Position numbers and translations under genes: made by a program. Of a stretch of DNA of 64,000 nucleotides, positions 7,813-15,298 are shown piece by piece; the stretch's first letter is position 1, and every line of letters begins with the position of its first letter. The stretch spans positions 55,680-119,679 of the forward strand of contig JAAYYU010000079.1 of assembly GCA_012515235.1 (NCBI GenBank), in the 5' to 3' direction. The DNA is from Candidatus Anammoximicrobium sp. (GTDB lineage: Bacteria > Planctomycetota > Planctomycetia > Pirellulales > Pirellulaceae). The notes beneath the pieces are model-generated. The model worked only from the letters and a program-made list of their open reading frames with translations. It searched no databases and was not told the origin of the DNA.

Positions 7813-9909
7813 TCACTTCAACTCCGGACGCTTCTCGCCAATCAGCGGCAGTCGAGGGTTGGAACTCTTCGGAAGCGGCGTCAAACCGCGGTTGACGAAG
7901 GCGTACAACCCGCCCCGGCCGGCGACCACGATGTCCAGACGGCCATCGGCGTTCAGATCGCCGACGGTGATCTTCATGCCCGTCCCACACGCGAACTGCG
8001 GCGGTTCGTTCACGTTCTCCCGGCCCGGATAGTGCTGAAGATGGTTAAACGAAATCACGTGACGCTCGAACTTGCCGCCTTGGATGTCGTACCAGAACAG
8101 GAACAGCGGGTCAAACTCGCTTTCGTCGCGCCCGTCATGCCCGAACAGTCGCTTGCCCGTCACCAGGTCCACTTTCCCGTCGCCGTTCACGTCCGTCAGA
8201 ACCATCGTGTGAAAGTTGCCGTAGTGTTCCTCGATCACGTGTCGCCGAAACGTGCGTTTTTGCTGGGCGTCGAGTTGCTGTTCCAGCCAGTATAACCCGT
8301 ATCCATGGCCGTTGCCCACGATGATGTCGTTCAGGCCGTCGCCGTTGACGTCGGTCACCAGCATGGGATGCGAAGCTCGGAACGGCAGATCGTAATCAGG
8401 ATGCAAACGCCACTGGCCAGCGACCGGGTCCGGCGGCGCTTGGTACCAGCCATGCCGGGAGACGACGTCCAGGCGGCCGTCCCCGTCAAGATCGCCCACT
8501 CCGCAGCCGTGGTCTTCCGCTTCCGGAGCGATCGTCCGCGCGACAAGCCACGGTTCCCGGTCGATCGATTCCAGCCAGGCGACCGCTTCGACGTGAGCCA
8601 CGGACCCTTCGCCCTCGGCCCCGCCGTACTTGCGAAAGTGATTCATCAGGATGTCCATCCGGCCATCGCCGTTGAGGTCGGCCAGCAGGATCCCTTCCAT
8701 AAAGGGCGAGCTGTGGACGCGATGCACCTTCCATTGGCCTCCGCCTGGGCCTGGATTCTCGTGCCACCACACGCCGGCGATGTCCGGCTGATAGCCTGAG
8801 TTGACCACGTCCGTCAACCCGTCCCGGTTCACGTCCAAAGCCACCTCGCCGCAATGGCCGTGCAAAAAGTTGCGTGCCTCTGCACCCTCGAAATAGTGCG
8901 CGTGCTTCGTCCACTTCGGCGCTTCGTACCAGTTGACGCCGCAAGTAATATCGAGTCGGCCGTCGCCGTTGACATCCACCAGGGAACATGACTCGTTGAA
9001 CGGACCGTACCAGTAGCTGCCGATGGCCGGATCGTGGACCGGACCGTCGATCTTGACGGGGATCAGGACAGGGATGGGCGATGTGGCCAGCGGGGCGGGA
9101 AGCGACGAGATGACTCCGTCGTCGGGAACCGCCTTCTGGGCCGTCCAGAGGATCGCGTTCAGCATCGCCTTGCGCAAATCCTCAATCTCCCAAATCGTGT
9201 GCTTGTGCCCGCCGATGAATCCAAAGCCGCGCCCGCCGTTCTCACGCTGCCAGGCCCAAGCCCACAGCGGATCGCCCGGCTGGCCGGGAAACGGCAGAAT
9301 CGGTACGAACTGGGGTTCGTCCGAAAGCAGACGTTCCGGGGTCTTGTATTCGTCCTCCGGCATCTCGAACGGTTTCAGCCCGCGGCAAATCGGATGCTTC
9401 GCCTGCTTGGACCAGTCCTGCACCCGCCAGGGCTCGCCAATCGGACGCGGCGGATCCTCGTAGTCCTTGAAGCCGCCGATCCAGCGGAGGAACGTCTCGT
9501 TGCCGATCTTGGACGGCAAGTTAAGGGTCCAATGGATTGCGACCAGGCCACAGCCGCGTTGCATCTGCCGTTCCAAGACCGCCAAGTGGCCGCCCGACAC
9601 AAGCGGATGCGCCTGGCCGCTGCTGCCGCCGTCGCTGAAGATCACGATCGTATCGGCATTGTCCAGCGTCGCTTCATCCTCAGGCCAGCCATTGGGATGC
9701 ACCTCCACCGTCACCCCTTTGACGTTCAACGACGTGTCCAGGCAATGCCGCATCAGGTCCATGCCCTTTTCGTACTCATGTTCGCCGGGCAAATGGCTCT
9801 TCTTTCCGGCCAGCAAAACCACTTTGGTGTCCTTGGCCAGCCCGCCCAAAGGCCCAAACGCCGTGCAGCCAATCAGTCCCACTGCGCACAGAATTGCCCG
9901 ATGCCTCAT
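7813..9909 (-). CDS. ThuA-like domain plus VCBS/FG-GAP repeat secreted protein
   Basis: 698 residues with an N-terminal signal (MRHRAILCAVGLIGCTAFG). Residues about 28-270 form a ThuA-like (trehalose-utilisation type, glutamine-amidotransferase-fold) domain: KVVLLAGKKSHLPGEHEYEK, GCGLVAIHWTLNLP, and GFIGGHKHTIWEIEDLRKAM near the end. The rest consists of calcium-binding repeat units of the FG-GAP/VCBS kind: LVDVNGDGRLDI, ALDVNRDGLTDVV, LADLNGDGRMDIL, VGDLDGDGRLDVV, VTDVNGDGLNDIIV, LTDVNGDGKVDLV and VGDLNADGRLDIVVA. They should fold as a beta-propeller. Such fusions are common and secreted in planctomycetes; the ligand is not known. It lies 74 nt upstream of the Gfo/Idh-mch unit and may be transcribed with it. 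Confidence 0.9.
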   Translation of the reverse strand: MRHRAILCAVGLIGCTAFGPLGGLAKDTKVVLLAGKKSHLPGEHEYEKGMDLMRHCLDTSLNVKGVTVEVHPNGWPEDEATLDNADTIVIFSDGGSSGQAHPLVSGGHLAVLERQMQRGCGLVAIHWTLNLPSKIGNETFLRWIGGFKDYEDPPRPIGEPWRVQDWSKQAKHPICRGLKPFEMPEDEYKTPERLLSDEPQFVPILPFPGQPGDPLWAWAWQRENGGRGFGFIGGHKHTIWEIEDLRKAMLNAILWTAQKAVPDDGVISSLPAPLATSPIPVLIPVKIDGPVHDPAIGSYWYGPFNESCSLVDVNGDGRLDITCGVNWYEAPKWTKHAHYFEGAEARNFLHGHCGEVALDVNRDGLTDVVNSGYQPDIAGVWWHENPGPGGGQWKVHRVHSSPFMEGILLADLNGDGRMDILMNHFRKYGGAEGEGSVAHVEAVAWLESIDREPWLVARTIAPEAEDHGCGVGDLDGDGRLDVVSRHGWYQAPPDPVAGQWRLHPDYDLPFRASHPMLVTDVNGDGLNDIIVGNGHGYGLYWLEQQLDAQQKRTFRRHVIEEHYGNFHTMVLTDVNGDGKVDLVTGKRLFGHDGRDESEFDPLFLFWYDIQGGKFERHVISFNHLQHYPGRENVNEPPQFACGTGMKITVGDLNADGRLDIVVAGRGGLYAFVNRGLTPLPKSSNPRLPLIGEKRPELK

Positions 9910-10042
9910 CCGTCGCCCCCCTACTTCTCCGGTGGTAGAAGCCCGCTTGATACTCGGTGATACAGGCGGATTTCAAACATCCTTGCAACGTCTGCCCGTT
10001 TGTCAACCATCCGGTGCCATTCAATCTTGTGCCGATTGGCCC

Positions 10043-10070
10043 TTGCGAAGGCAAAAACAACAAGTATAAT
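10043..10070 (+). promoter_or_regulatory. Promoter of tRNA-Asp
   Basis: TTGCGA, 16 nt, then a perfect TATAAT, ending 24 nt before the tRNA 5' end. This is a good sigma70-type match at the right distance for a tRNA start. Confidence 0.7.
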
Positions 10071-10094
10071 TCTGCCGTGGTTCAGCACAGAACC

Positions 10095-10175
<81 letters not shown>

Positions 10176-10196
10176 TAAATCCTGCCGAATTCACAT

Positions 10197-10223
10197 CTTA
10201 GGTTACCTTCCGACGTTCGGAAG
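10197..10223 (+). promoter_or_regulatory. Conserved integrase-proximal motif and hairpin
   Basis: CTTAGGTTACCTTCCG at 10197-10212 starts 28 nt after the tRNA. Almost the same 16-mer (two C/T differences) starts 27 nt after tRNA-Ala at 60917. It is followed here by an overlapping hairpin, CTTCCGA-CGT-TCGGAAG, at 10207-10223. It may be an integrase arm-binding site or part of the integrase leader. Confidence 0.5.
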
Positions 10224-10244
10224 CGCGGCTTTTTCCCAGCGAGA

Positions 10245-10266
10245 AAAACGGTAAATACCGTTTTTC
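10245..10266 (+). repeat. Palindrome upstream of integrase
   Basis: AAAAACGGTA, 2 nt, TACCGTTTTT: a perfect 10-bp-arm inverted repeat 25 nt before the integrase start. The core (AACGGTA, 2 nt, TACCGTT) recurs at 17795-17810 near the other end of the island. It could be an operator or a recombination-protein site. Confidence 0.6.
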
Positions 10267-10291
10267 CGCCTCGCAAACGGGAGAACCGCAC

Positions 10292-11362
10292 ATGCCGAGA
10301 CTCATTTCCAAAGCGCCGAAGTACCGCCACCACAAGGCCAGCGATCAGGCCGTCGTCACGATCCAGGGCAAGGACTACTACCTGGGACCGTGGAAGTCCA
10401 GGACCAGCCGCCAGGAATACGACCGCCTCATTGCCGAGTACTTGGCCAACGGCCGGATCGGGCGAGACGCCGCGAACCACCTTTGGGTGACCGTGGCTGA
10501 ACTGATGGCGTCCTACGTCCGTTGGGCCAAGACGTACTACTGCAACTCCAGCGAACTCCCCGCCGTCGCCTATTCGTTCCGACCGCTCAAAGAACTGTAC
10601 TCGAAAACTCCCGCTGCTGAGTTCGGCCCGATCAAGCTGAAGGCCGTCCGACAACGGATGATCGAAGCCGGCCTTTGCCGGACGGAGATCAACAAGCGTA
10701 TTGGCCGCGTCAAGCGGCTATTCAAGTGGGGCGTGGAAAATGAACTGGTCCCGCCGTCCGTGTTTCACGGGCTGCAGGCCGTCCGTGGGCTCGCTCGTGG
10801 CCGATCCGAGGCTCGGGAATCGAAACCCGTCAAGCCCGTTCCCGAAGCGTTCGTCGATGCGATCAAGCCCAAGGTTGCCCCGCAGATCTGGACGATGATC
10901 GAATTGCAGCGGCTCACCGGGATGCGGCCTGGTGAAGTGACCGTCATGCGGACGTGCGACATCGACACCAGCGGCCGGGTCTGGATCTACACTCCTGCCA
11001 GTCACAAGACCGCCCGCTTTGGGCACCGACGCCAGATCTACCTGGGACCCCAAGCGCAGGCCGTGTTACGTTCCTGGCTCCGGACGGATTTGCAGGCATA
11101 TCTGTTCCAACCGAAAGAGGCCGTCGAGTGGAAAAGACAGCAAAGGGGCCTCGCCCGCAAGACGCCGCTGAGTTGCGGGAATCGACCGGGCACGAACAAG
11201 CGTAGTCGGCCTCGCAAGGAACCCGGCGACCGATATGATGTCCGCGCGTACCACCGGGCGATTCCCCATTTCGTGCGCCGGCTCACGGGTCCAGAAGCAG
11301 ACTGCCCGTTGCCGGCCGTTTCGGGTCGGTGTGCGAGGAGCCCGTCGATTGACTCAATTTAG
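10292..11362 (+). CDS. Tyrosine recombinase/phage integrase, C-terminally truncated
   Basis: 356 residues, starting at an ATG 123 nt after tRNA-Asp with GGGAG upstream. The N-terminus (PRLISKAPKYRHHKASDQAV ... YLGPWKSRTSRQEYDRLIAE) is the SAM-like arm of planctomycete integrases. The catalytic domain begins with the first Arg in LQRLTGMRPGEVTVM, and the beta-hairpin Lys in ASHKTARFGHRRQIYLGP follows. After YDVRAYHRAIPHFV the sequence stops matching: the box with His-x-x-Arg, the second His/Trp and the Tyr nucleophile are not found in any frame before 11460. Full members are about 390-410 residues. The gene is therefore probably inactive by C-terminal deletion or rearrangement. Confidence 0.85.
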   Translation: MPRLISKAPKYRHHKASDQAVVTIQGKDYYLGPWKSRTSRQEYDRLIAEYLANGRIGRDAANHLWVTVAELMASYVRWAKTYYCNSSELPAVAYSFRPLKELYSKTPAAEFGPIKLKAVRQRMIEAGLCRTEINKRIGRVKRLFKWGVENELVPPSVFHGLQAVRGLARGRSEARESKPVKPVPEAFVDAIKPKVAPQIWTMIELQRLTGMRPGEVTVMRTCDIDTSGRVWIYTPASHKTARFGHRRQIYLGPQAQAVLRSWLRTDLQAYLFQPKEAVEWKRQQRGLARKTPLSCGNRPGTNKRSRPRKEPGDRYDVRAYHRAIPHFVRRLTGPEADCPLPAVSGRCARSPSIDSI

Positions 11363-11458
11363 CCCCCGTCGAATCGGTTTTCAACTAACCAGACAGTCAA
11401 GCTAATCCCAAAATGCCAGGTCACCACAGCCGCCGCCAAAATCGCCGTCGCTGACTCA

Positions 11459-12226
11459 TCAAAGGTCGAAGACCTGCTGTCTTGGAGGCGGGGACTCCTT
11501 CAGTACCTTTCGCACGGTTTCGACGTCCAATGCCGGTTGTGGAAGTTGCTGTAGGGCCACCTCGGGGTCCTTCCACCAAGCCCGCACCACGCGCGCAAGG
11601 CATCTCCAGAGTTCATCAGCGCCCGTAAAATCGCTGGTAAGCAGCCGACGCACGTTTTCCTGAAGATGAGAACTTTGGTCTTGTACGAAGCGTGCCCGTG
11701 ACTCACGGTCCAGATCCACCGCGCATTTTCCGTGCCGGCAGGCTTTTACTACCACTCGCAAGACTTGTGCAAGAGCGGGACGAGGAATCCCAGCGTGGAA
11801 TAGGATCGTGCCGACATACACGTGGCCAACGTCTTCCGGCGCCTTGTAATCGAAACGTAGCAGTGCCCTGCGAAAGGAATCTCCCAAGACAGCCTGGAGG
11901 TGTGAGTTCGTGGCGAGTTCCGTCCAATGGCCCGTATTGTCTCTGATGGTTTCCGAAAGATTGTGCCAATATCCGTGCCCCTCGTCCCCGTAGTTTAGTG
12001 CCACCATTGTCATCGCGACCAGGACCTTCGCGAGAGTCTTGTCAGCGTCCCAACCTGCGGGGACTCTGTTTGTCACAATAGCGTCCAGAGTGCGCAGCGA
12101 CAGAAGAAACGTCGCATCGTCCGTTGGAATTCTCGCGAGTCCCACGATGTCGGACTTACGATCCCGATCCCGAAACGCAGAAACCAAAGGCGATTCATGC
12201 TGCTTGTCACCCATGTCTTGGACCAT
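11459..12226 (-). CDS. Island protein of unknown function
   Basis: 255 residues, starting at ATG 12226 with AAGGGGGG 5 nt upstream; upstream in-frame starts are less well supported. I do not recognise the family with confidence. The sequence is soluble, with no signal or membrane segment. Two stretches stand out: DEGHGYWHNLSETIRDNTGH and HVYVGTILFHAGIPRPALAQ. The second resembles a 'Y-V-x-x-I-L-x-H-G/A-G-I-P' segment that I associate with N-terminal parts of large proteins in bacterial defence islands. If that is right, this would be a stand-alone or truncated N-terminal piece (those proteins are much longer). It is the first cargo gene inside the integrase, facing it convergently. Confidence 0.65.
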   Translation of the reverse strand: MVQDMGDKQHESPLVSAFRDRDRKSDIVGLARIPTDDATFLLSLRTLDAIVTNRVPAGWDADKTLAKVLVAMTMVALNYGDEGHGYWHNLSETIRDNTGHWTELATNSHLQAVLGDSFRRALLRFDYKAPEDVGHVYVGTILFHAGIPRPALAQVLRVVVKACRHGKCAVDLDRESRARFVQDQSSHLQENVRRLLTSDFTGADELWRCLARVVRAWWKDPEVALQQLPQPALDVETVRKVLKESPPPRQQVFDL

Positions 12227-12787
12227 CTTGCCCCCCTTGCTGAGAACAGGGGTTCTCTGTCTACCGGAAGAACAATCCGTTGACTGCGGGTGGTGCATAA
12301 AGCGACCACGATCCGACAAACCCGCTCATGCATCCCATAACGCGGCGACTTCAATGGCGGCACCGCTGCAATATGGCGTCCGCACCGCCAGGGGACGCTT
12401 GGGCGTGATTCCCATGATCACCAAACGAAAAAAGGGAGCGCGCCGAAGCGTCACCCCCTGGAAGCCCTGCGACAGGCTGCGAAGGTTGCAACGTCCAGCG
12501 GCTCCCCGAGCGGGGAGCCTGCCCTGGACGCCAAACCTTCGCTTGAAAATGTCGCAGTTTTCCAGTGGCGGCGGCAGGTAAAGGCCAATTCGTCAGTTGT
12601 TCGTGCTTGTCCTAGTTTCGGTCGATAGTCGCTCCTTTAGGGCAAAATCGGTTCGGAGTACTCCCTCCACAATAAGGGCGGCGAGTGGCGTTGTCAATTC
12701 GCGGGACACGCCGGCCCGGAAACCCGCCAGCATTTCCGCAGATTCGGAGCTGCCCAGCCAGCCCTTGCGGTAATGTCTTCCTGTCGG
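12227..12787. other. 561-bp gap inside island with a large nested inverted repeat
   Basis: No convincing gene was seen. The stretch holds the 108-bp nested inverted repeat listed at 12458-12565. A 29-codon minus-strand frame ends just upstream of the 11459-12226 gene, but it has no clear ribosome-binding site, so I do not call it. Confidence 0.5.
12458..12565. repeat. Nested inverted repeat / possible structured RNA
   Basis: Five successive arms fold back on themselves: CTGGAA/TTCCAG, CTGCGACA/TGTCGCAG, GCGAAGGTT/AACCTTCGC, CGTCCAG/CTGGACG and GGCTCCCC/GGGGAGCC around the loop GAGC (12508-12511). All arms pair perfectly, with small internal loops between. On the minus strand a run of six T follows 24 nt later (12428-12433). 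It could be a structured RNA, a strong terminator for the minus-strand gene ending at 12788, or a MITE-like palindrome. Confidence 0.75.
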
Positions 12788-13225
12788 TCAGCGCCGTAGC
12801 TCTCTGGCTGCTTTGATCCGTGCCTGCTCCAGGTCATCCCGTGCCCGAATCCAGTCCTTGCGGGCCTCCGCCTTATCTTCCGCTGTCGCGTTCCGCAGGT
12901 ACTGGTACGCCGCTTCAACTTCGGCCGCCAGTGCCTGCAAGTCGGCCTGGGTGCCTGGGGACAGCGTCGGCCTCGGTCTGGCCGCGCGTTTGGCGCGTTC
13001 TTGGGCCACTGCCGCGTTCCAGGGACTGGGCAGCGGCACGAACATCGACGGATTGGGCATTAACAGCCACGGTGCCCGGTAGCCGTTGCCGAACCACCGG
13101 GGATAGCCGTAGCCGTAATTGTGGACCGATCCGTCCGGCACCACAAAGGGTGCGCACGGCACCCCGCAGTTCCGTCAGCAACCGCCTGTCACGGCGGCTG
13201 CCAAGTTCAATACGCTCATGATCAC
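12788..13225 (-). CDS. Small Cys-rich island protein with in-frame UGA at codon 17
   Basis: The best translation start is a GTG at 13225 with AAGGAG 6 nt upstream. That frame reads MSVLNLAAAVTGGC, then TGA (13177-13175), then RNCGVPCAPFVVPDG and on to a stop at 12788, 145 codons in all. Without read-through the protein would begin at GTG 13162 (124 residues), which has no comparable ribosome-binding site. After the Cys-rich start come a Gly/Tyr/Trp-rich part (YGYGYPRWFGNGYRAPW) and a helical, charged C-terminus (QADLQALAAEVEAAYQYL ... AARELRR). The function is unknown. The UGA could be a nonsense mutation of a Cys or Trp codon, a stop for a short leader peptide, or selenocysteine (see the hairpin at 13148-13164). 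Confidence 0.6.
13148..13164 (-). other. Hairpin 10 nt after the in-frame UGA (SECIS-like geometry)
   Basis: On the minus strand GGGTGC-CGTGC-GCACCC forms a perfect 6-bp stem with a 5-nt loop containing GU. It starts 10 nt after the UGA at 13177-13175. E. coli fdhF has its upper SECIS stem about 11 nt after the UGA, also with a GU in the loop. The resemblance is by eye only. Confidence 0.3.
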
Positions 13226-13333
13226 GTCTTGCTCCTTCGATTCAGACAACGGCAGGCCGAGCCGAAGGACGCTGGCGGGAAAGGGGCGCAAGCGCCAACG
13301 TCCCCGGCTCGATTCACGCCCTGGGGCGTCGCA

Positions 13334-15184
13334 TCAGTCGGTTTCGCTTTCGGATTCGCATATCGCTGCAACAGCCCGCTCGATGGCATCCTTCGGTTGT
13401 TCGTTGGCAAAGATGATGGAGCAGAACGCCGGAACGAATGCGTCAAGCATTATGACCGTGTGGACCATCATCCACTCGATCGCTTCTTCGCCCAGCGTGT
13501 CGTCAGTCATCTTTTGCGCCGTCACAAAATGCACTCGGCGAGTGTCCAAATCCAGGTCGAATCGGCCCGCCGGCAGCCTGCGATTGACTTGAATCACGGC
13601 TACGGTGATGGCTGAAAGGAAGTCTTCGGGTATCCGCACGGGCAGCCAGCCGATGATCTGAAAAAGCTCCCACTGTGGCTCGGCGTGCGCTCGCAGCCAG
13701 TAGTAGCCGGCCTCGCCTGCAACTGGCAACATAATTGACTGGTCCGTCTCGACCATGTACTGCATCTCGTTCTTGTCCAAGTAGCGGATGAATTCTTCGC
13801 AGACAGCGGGCATGGAAGGGACTTCTTCATCATCGCGGTCCTGCCCGGTGTTCACGCCGCTGAGGTCCACATCGCGAAGGTCCACGCCGCTGAGGTCCGC
13901 GTCACGCAGGTCTGCTCCGCGAAGATCCGCCCAACTGATATCTGCGCCGCGAAGGTTCGCCGTTCGCAGATCCGCCCCGCGAAGGTCTGCGCCACGGAGA
14001 TTCGCTGTGCCAAGATCCGCCTCCGCCAGAATCGCACCGCTCAGGTCCGCCTTGCCCAAGTTCGCGCCGTGAAGAGTCACGTCGCTGAGGACCAACCGGC
14101 TGAGGTTCGCCCGACTAAGGTCCGCGCCGCTGAAGTTCGCCCGGCTCAGCTTGGCCGTGCTCAGATTCGTTCCGCTCAGGTTGGCATGACTGAGATCCGT
14201 CCCGTCGGGTTCCGTCCCGCTGAAGTCCGTTTCGCGCAGGTACGCACGCCGGAAATCCGCCCGCACAAGACTTGCGTCCCGAAGCTTCGCCTCGGCAAGG
14301 TTCGCGCCCAAGAGTTTCGCCTCATTCAACTTTGCACGGCACAAATCCGCGCCGCTGAGTTCCGCGCCGGTCAGGTCCGCGCCGGTGAGATCCGCCTCGT
14401 CAAGCATTGCACTGGTAAGGTTCGCACAAGTCAGATCTGCGCCAGTGAGGTCCGCGCCGCGCAGCGACAGTCCGACGAGGTTTGCCTCACCAAGGTTTGC
14501 TCCGCTCAGCTTGACCTGCGAAAGGATCGCGCGGCGGAGAGACGCTCGGCGGAGGTCCGCCCGGTTCAGAATCGCGTTGCTGAGATTCGCGCGATCGAGG
14601 TTCACGTCGCTCAGGTCTGCCCCCGTGAGGTCTGTGTTGCTGAGATCCGCGTTGCTCAGGTTCGCCTTACTCAGCTGCGCCTCCGCAAGGTTTGCCCCGC
14701 TGAGCTTGACACCGCTCAGATCCGCACCATCGAGAACCGCTCCCGCGAGATTCACGCCGCTGAGGTCCAGCTTCTTGAGATCTACGACACGGAAATCAAC
14801 GCTGCCGAGATCGAGCCCCTGGAGGACCGTCCCGTCGAAATTCGCCCTACTGAGGTTCGCGCCGTTGACGCTTGCCTCGCCAAGATCGGCTTCGGTGAGA
14901 TTTGCTCCGTCGAGGTTTGCCCGGCTCAAGTCGGTCCCGCTGAGATCTGCCCGGCTCAGGTCCGCCCCGCTGAGATCCGCCCAGCTCAGGTCAGCCCCAC
15001 TGAGATCCGCCGACAACAGCTTGGCGCCACCAAGGTTGGCACCACGGAGATCTGCCTCACGCAGACAGGCCCCGTACAAGCTCGCATTGCTGAGGTCGAA
15101 TCGCCGATGGGCATTCTTCTGTCGCCATCCGTGGATGGCCGCCGCGCCTTGCTTGACGATCTGTACGTGTTCAAAATTGGCCAT
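13334..15184 (-). CDS. Pentapeptide-repeat protein fused to a YbjN-like C-terminal domain
   Basis: 616 residues. After a short N-terminus (MANFEHVQIVKQGAAAIHGW) residues about 28-455 are an unbroken run of A(D/N)LXX units, for example ADLSGADLSWADLSGADLSR, which fold as a right-handed quadrilateral beta-helix. The C-terminal 160 residues are a separate alpha/beta domain: EEFIRYLDKNEMQYMVETDQ, GYYWLRAHAEPQWELFQIIG, FDLDLDTRRVHFVTAQKM and VIMLDAFVPAFCSIIFANEQ. This matches the layout of YbjN-type proteins (class I chaperone-like fold). Pentapeptide proteins can mimic DNA or act as scaffolds. YbjN domains are found as putative regulators in cyanobacteria and proteobacteria. The fusion is unusual. 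The gene lies inside the tRNA-Asp island, 149 nt downstream of the PcfJ-like gene's stop. Confidence 0.85.
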   Translation of the reverse strand: MANFEHVQIVKQGAAAIHGWRQKNAHRRFDLSNASLYGACLREADLRGANLGGAKLLSADLSGADLSWADLSGADLSRADLSGTDLSRANLDGANLTEADLGEASVNGANLSRANFDGTVLQGLDLGSVDFRVVDLKKLDLSGVNLAGAVLDGADLSGVKLSGANLAEAQLSKANLSNADLSNTDLTGADLSDVNLDRANLSNAILNRADLRRASLRRAILSQVKLSGANLGEANLVGLSLRGADLTGADLTCANLTSAMLDEADLTGADLTGAELSGADLCRAKLNEAKLLGANLAEAKLRDASLVRADFRRAYLRETDFSGTEPDGTDLSHANLSGTNLSTAKLSRANFSGADLSRANLSRLVLSDVTLHGANLGKADLSGAILAEADLGTANLRGADLRGADLRTANLRGADISWADLRGADLRDADLSGVDLRDVDLSGVNTGQDRDDEEVPSMPAVCEEFIRYLDKNEMQYMVETDQSIMLPVAGEAGYYWLRAHAEPQWELFQIIGWLPVRIPEDFLSAITVAVIQVNRRLPAGRFDLDLDTRRVHFVTAQKMTDDTLGEEAIEWMMVHTVIMLDAFVPAFCSIIFANEQPKDAIERAVAAICESESETD

Positions 15185-15298
15185 TGCTCATGCTCCCTGA
15201 AAATCCCTTCTGAAATCGCACCGAAATCAGTTCCCTTCACCACAACCTGCCCCCAGCCACTGGGAAGCAACGGAGTCGTCGCGATTGCCGACAGCATT

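Noticed and set aside
13860..15010. Regular short DNA repeats resembling a CRISPR array
   Set aside because: The 15-nt period encodes A(D/N)LXX; no constant repeat with variable spacers of CRISPR size exists.
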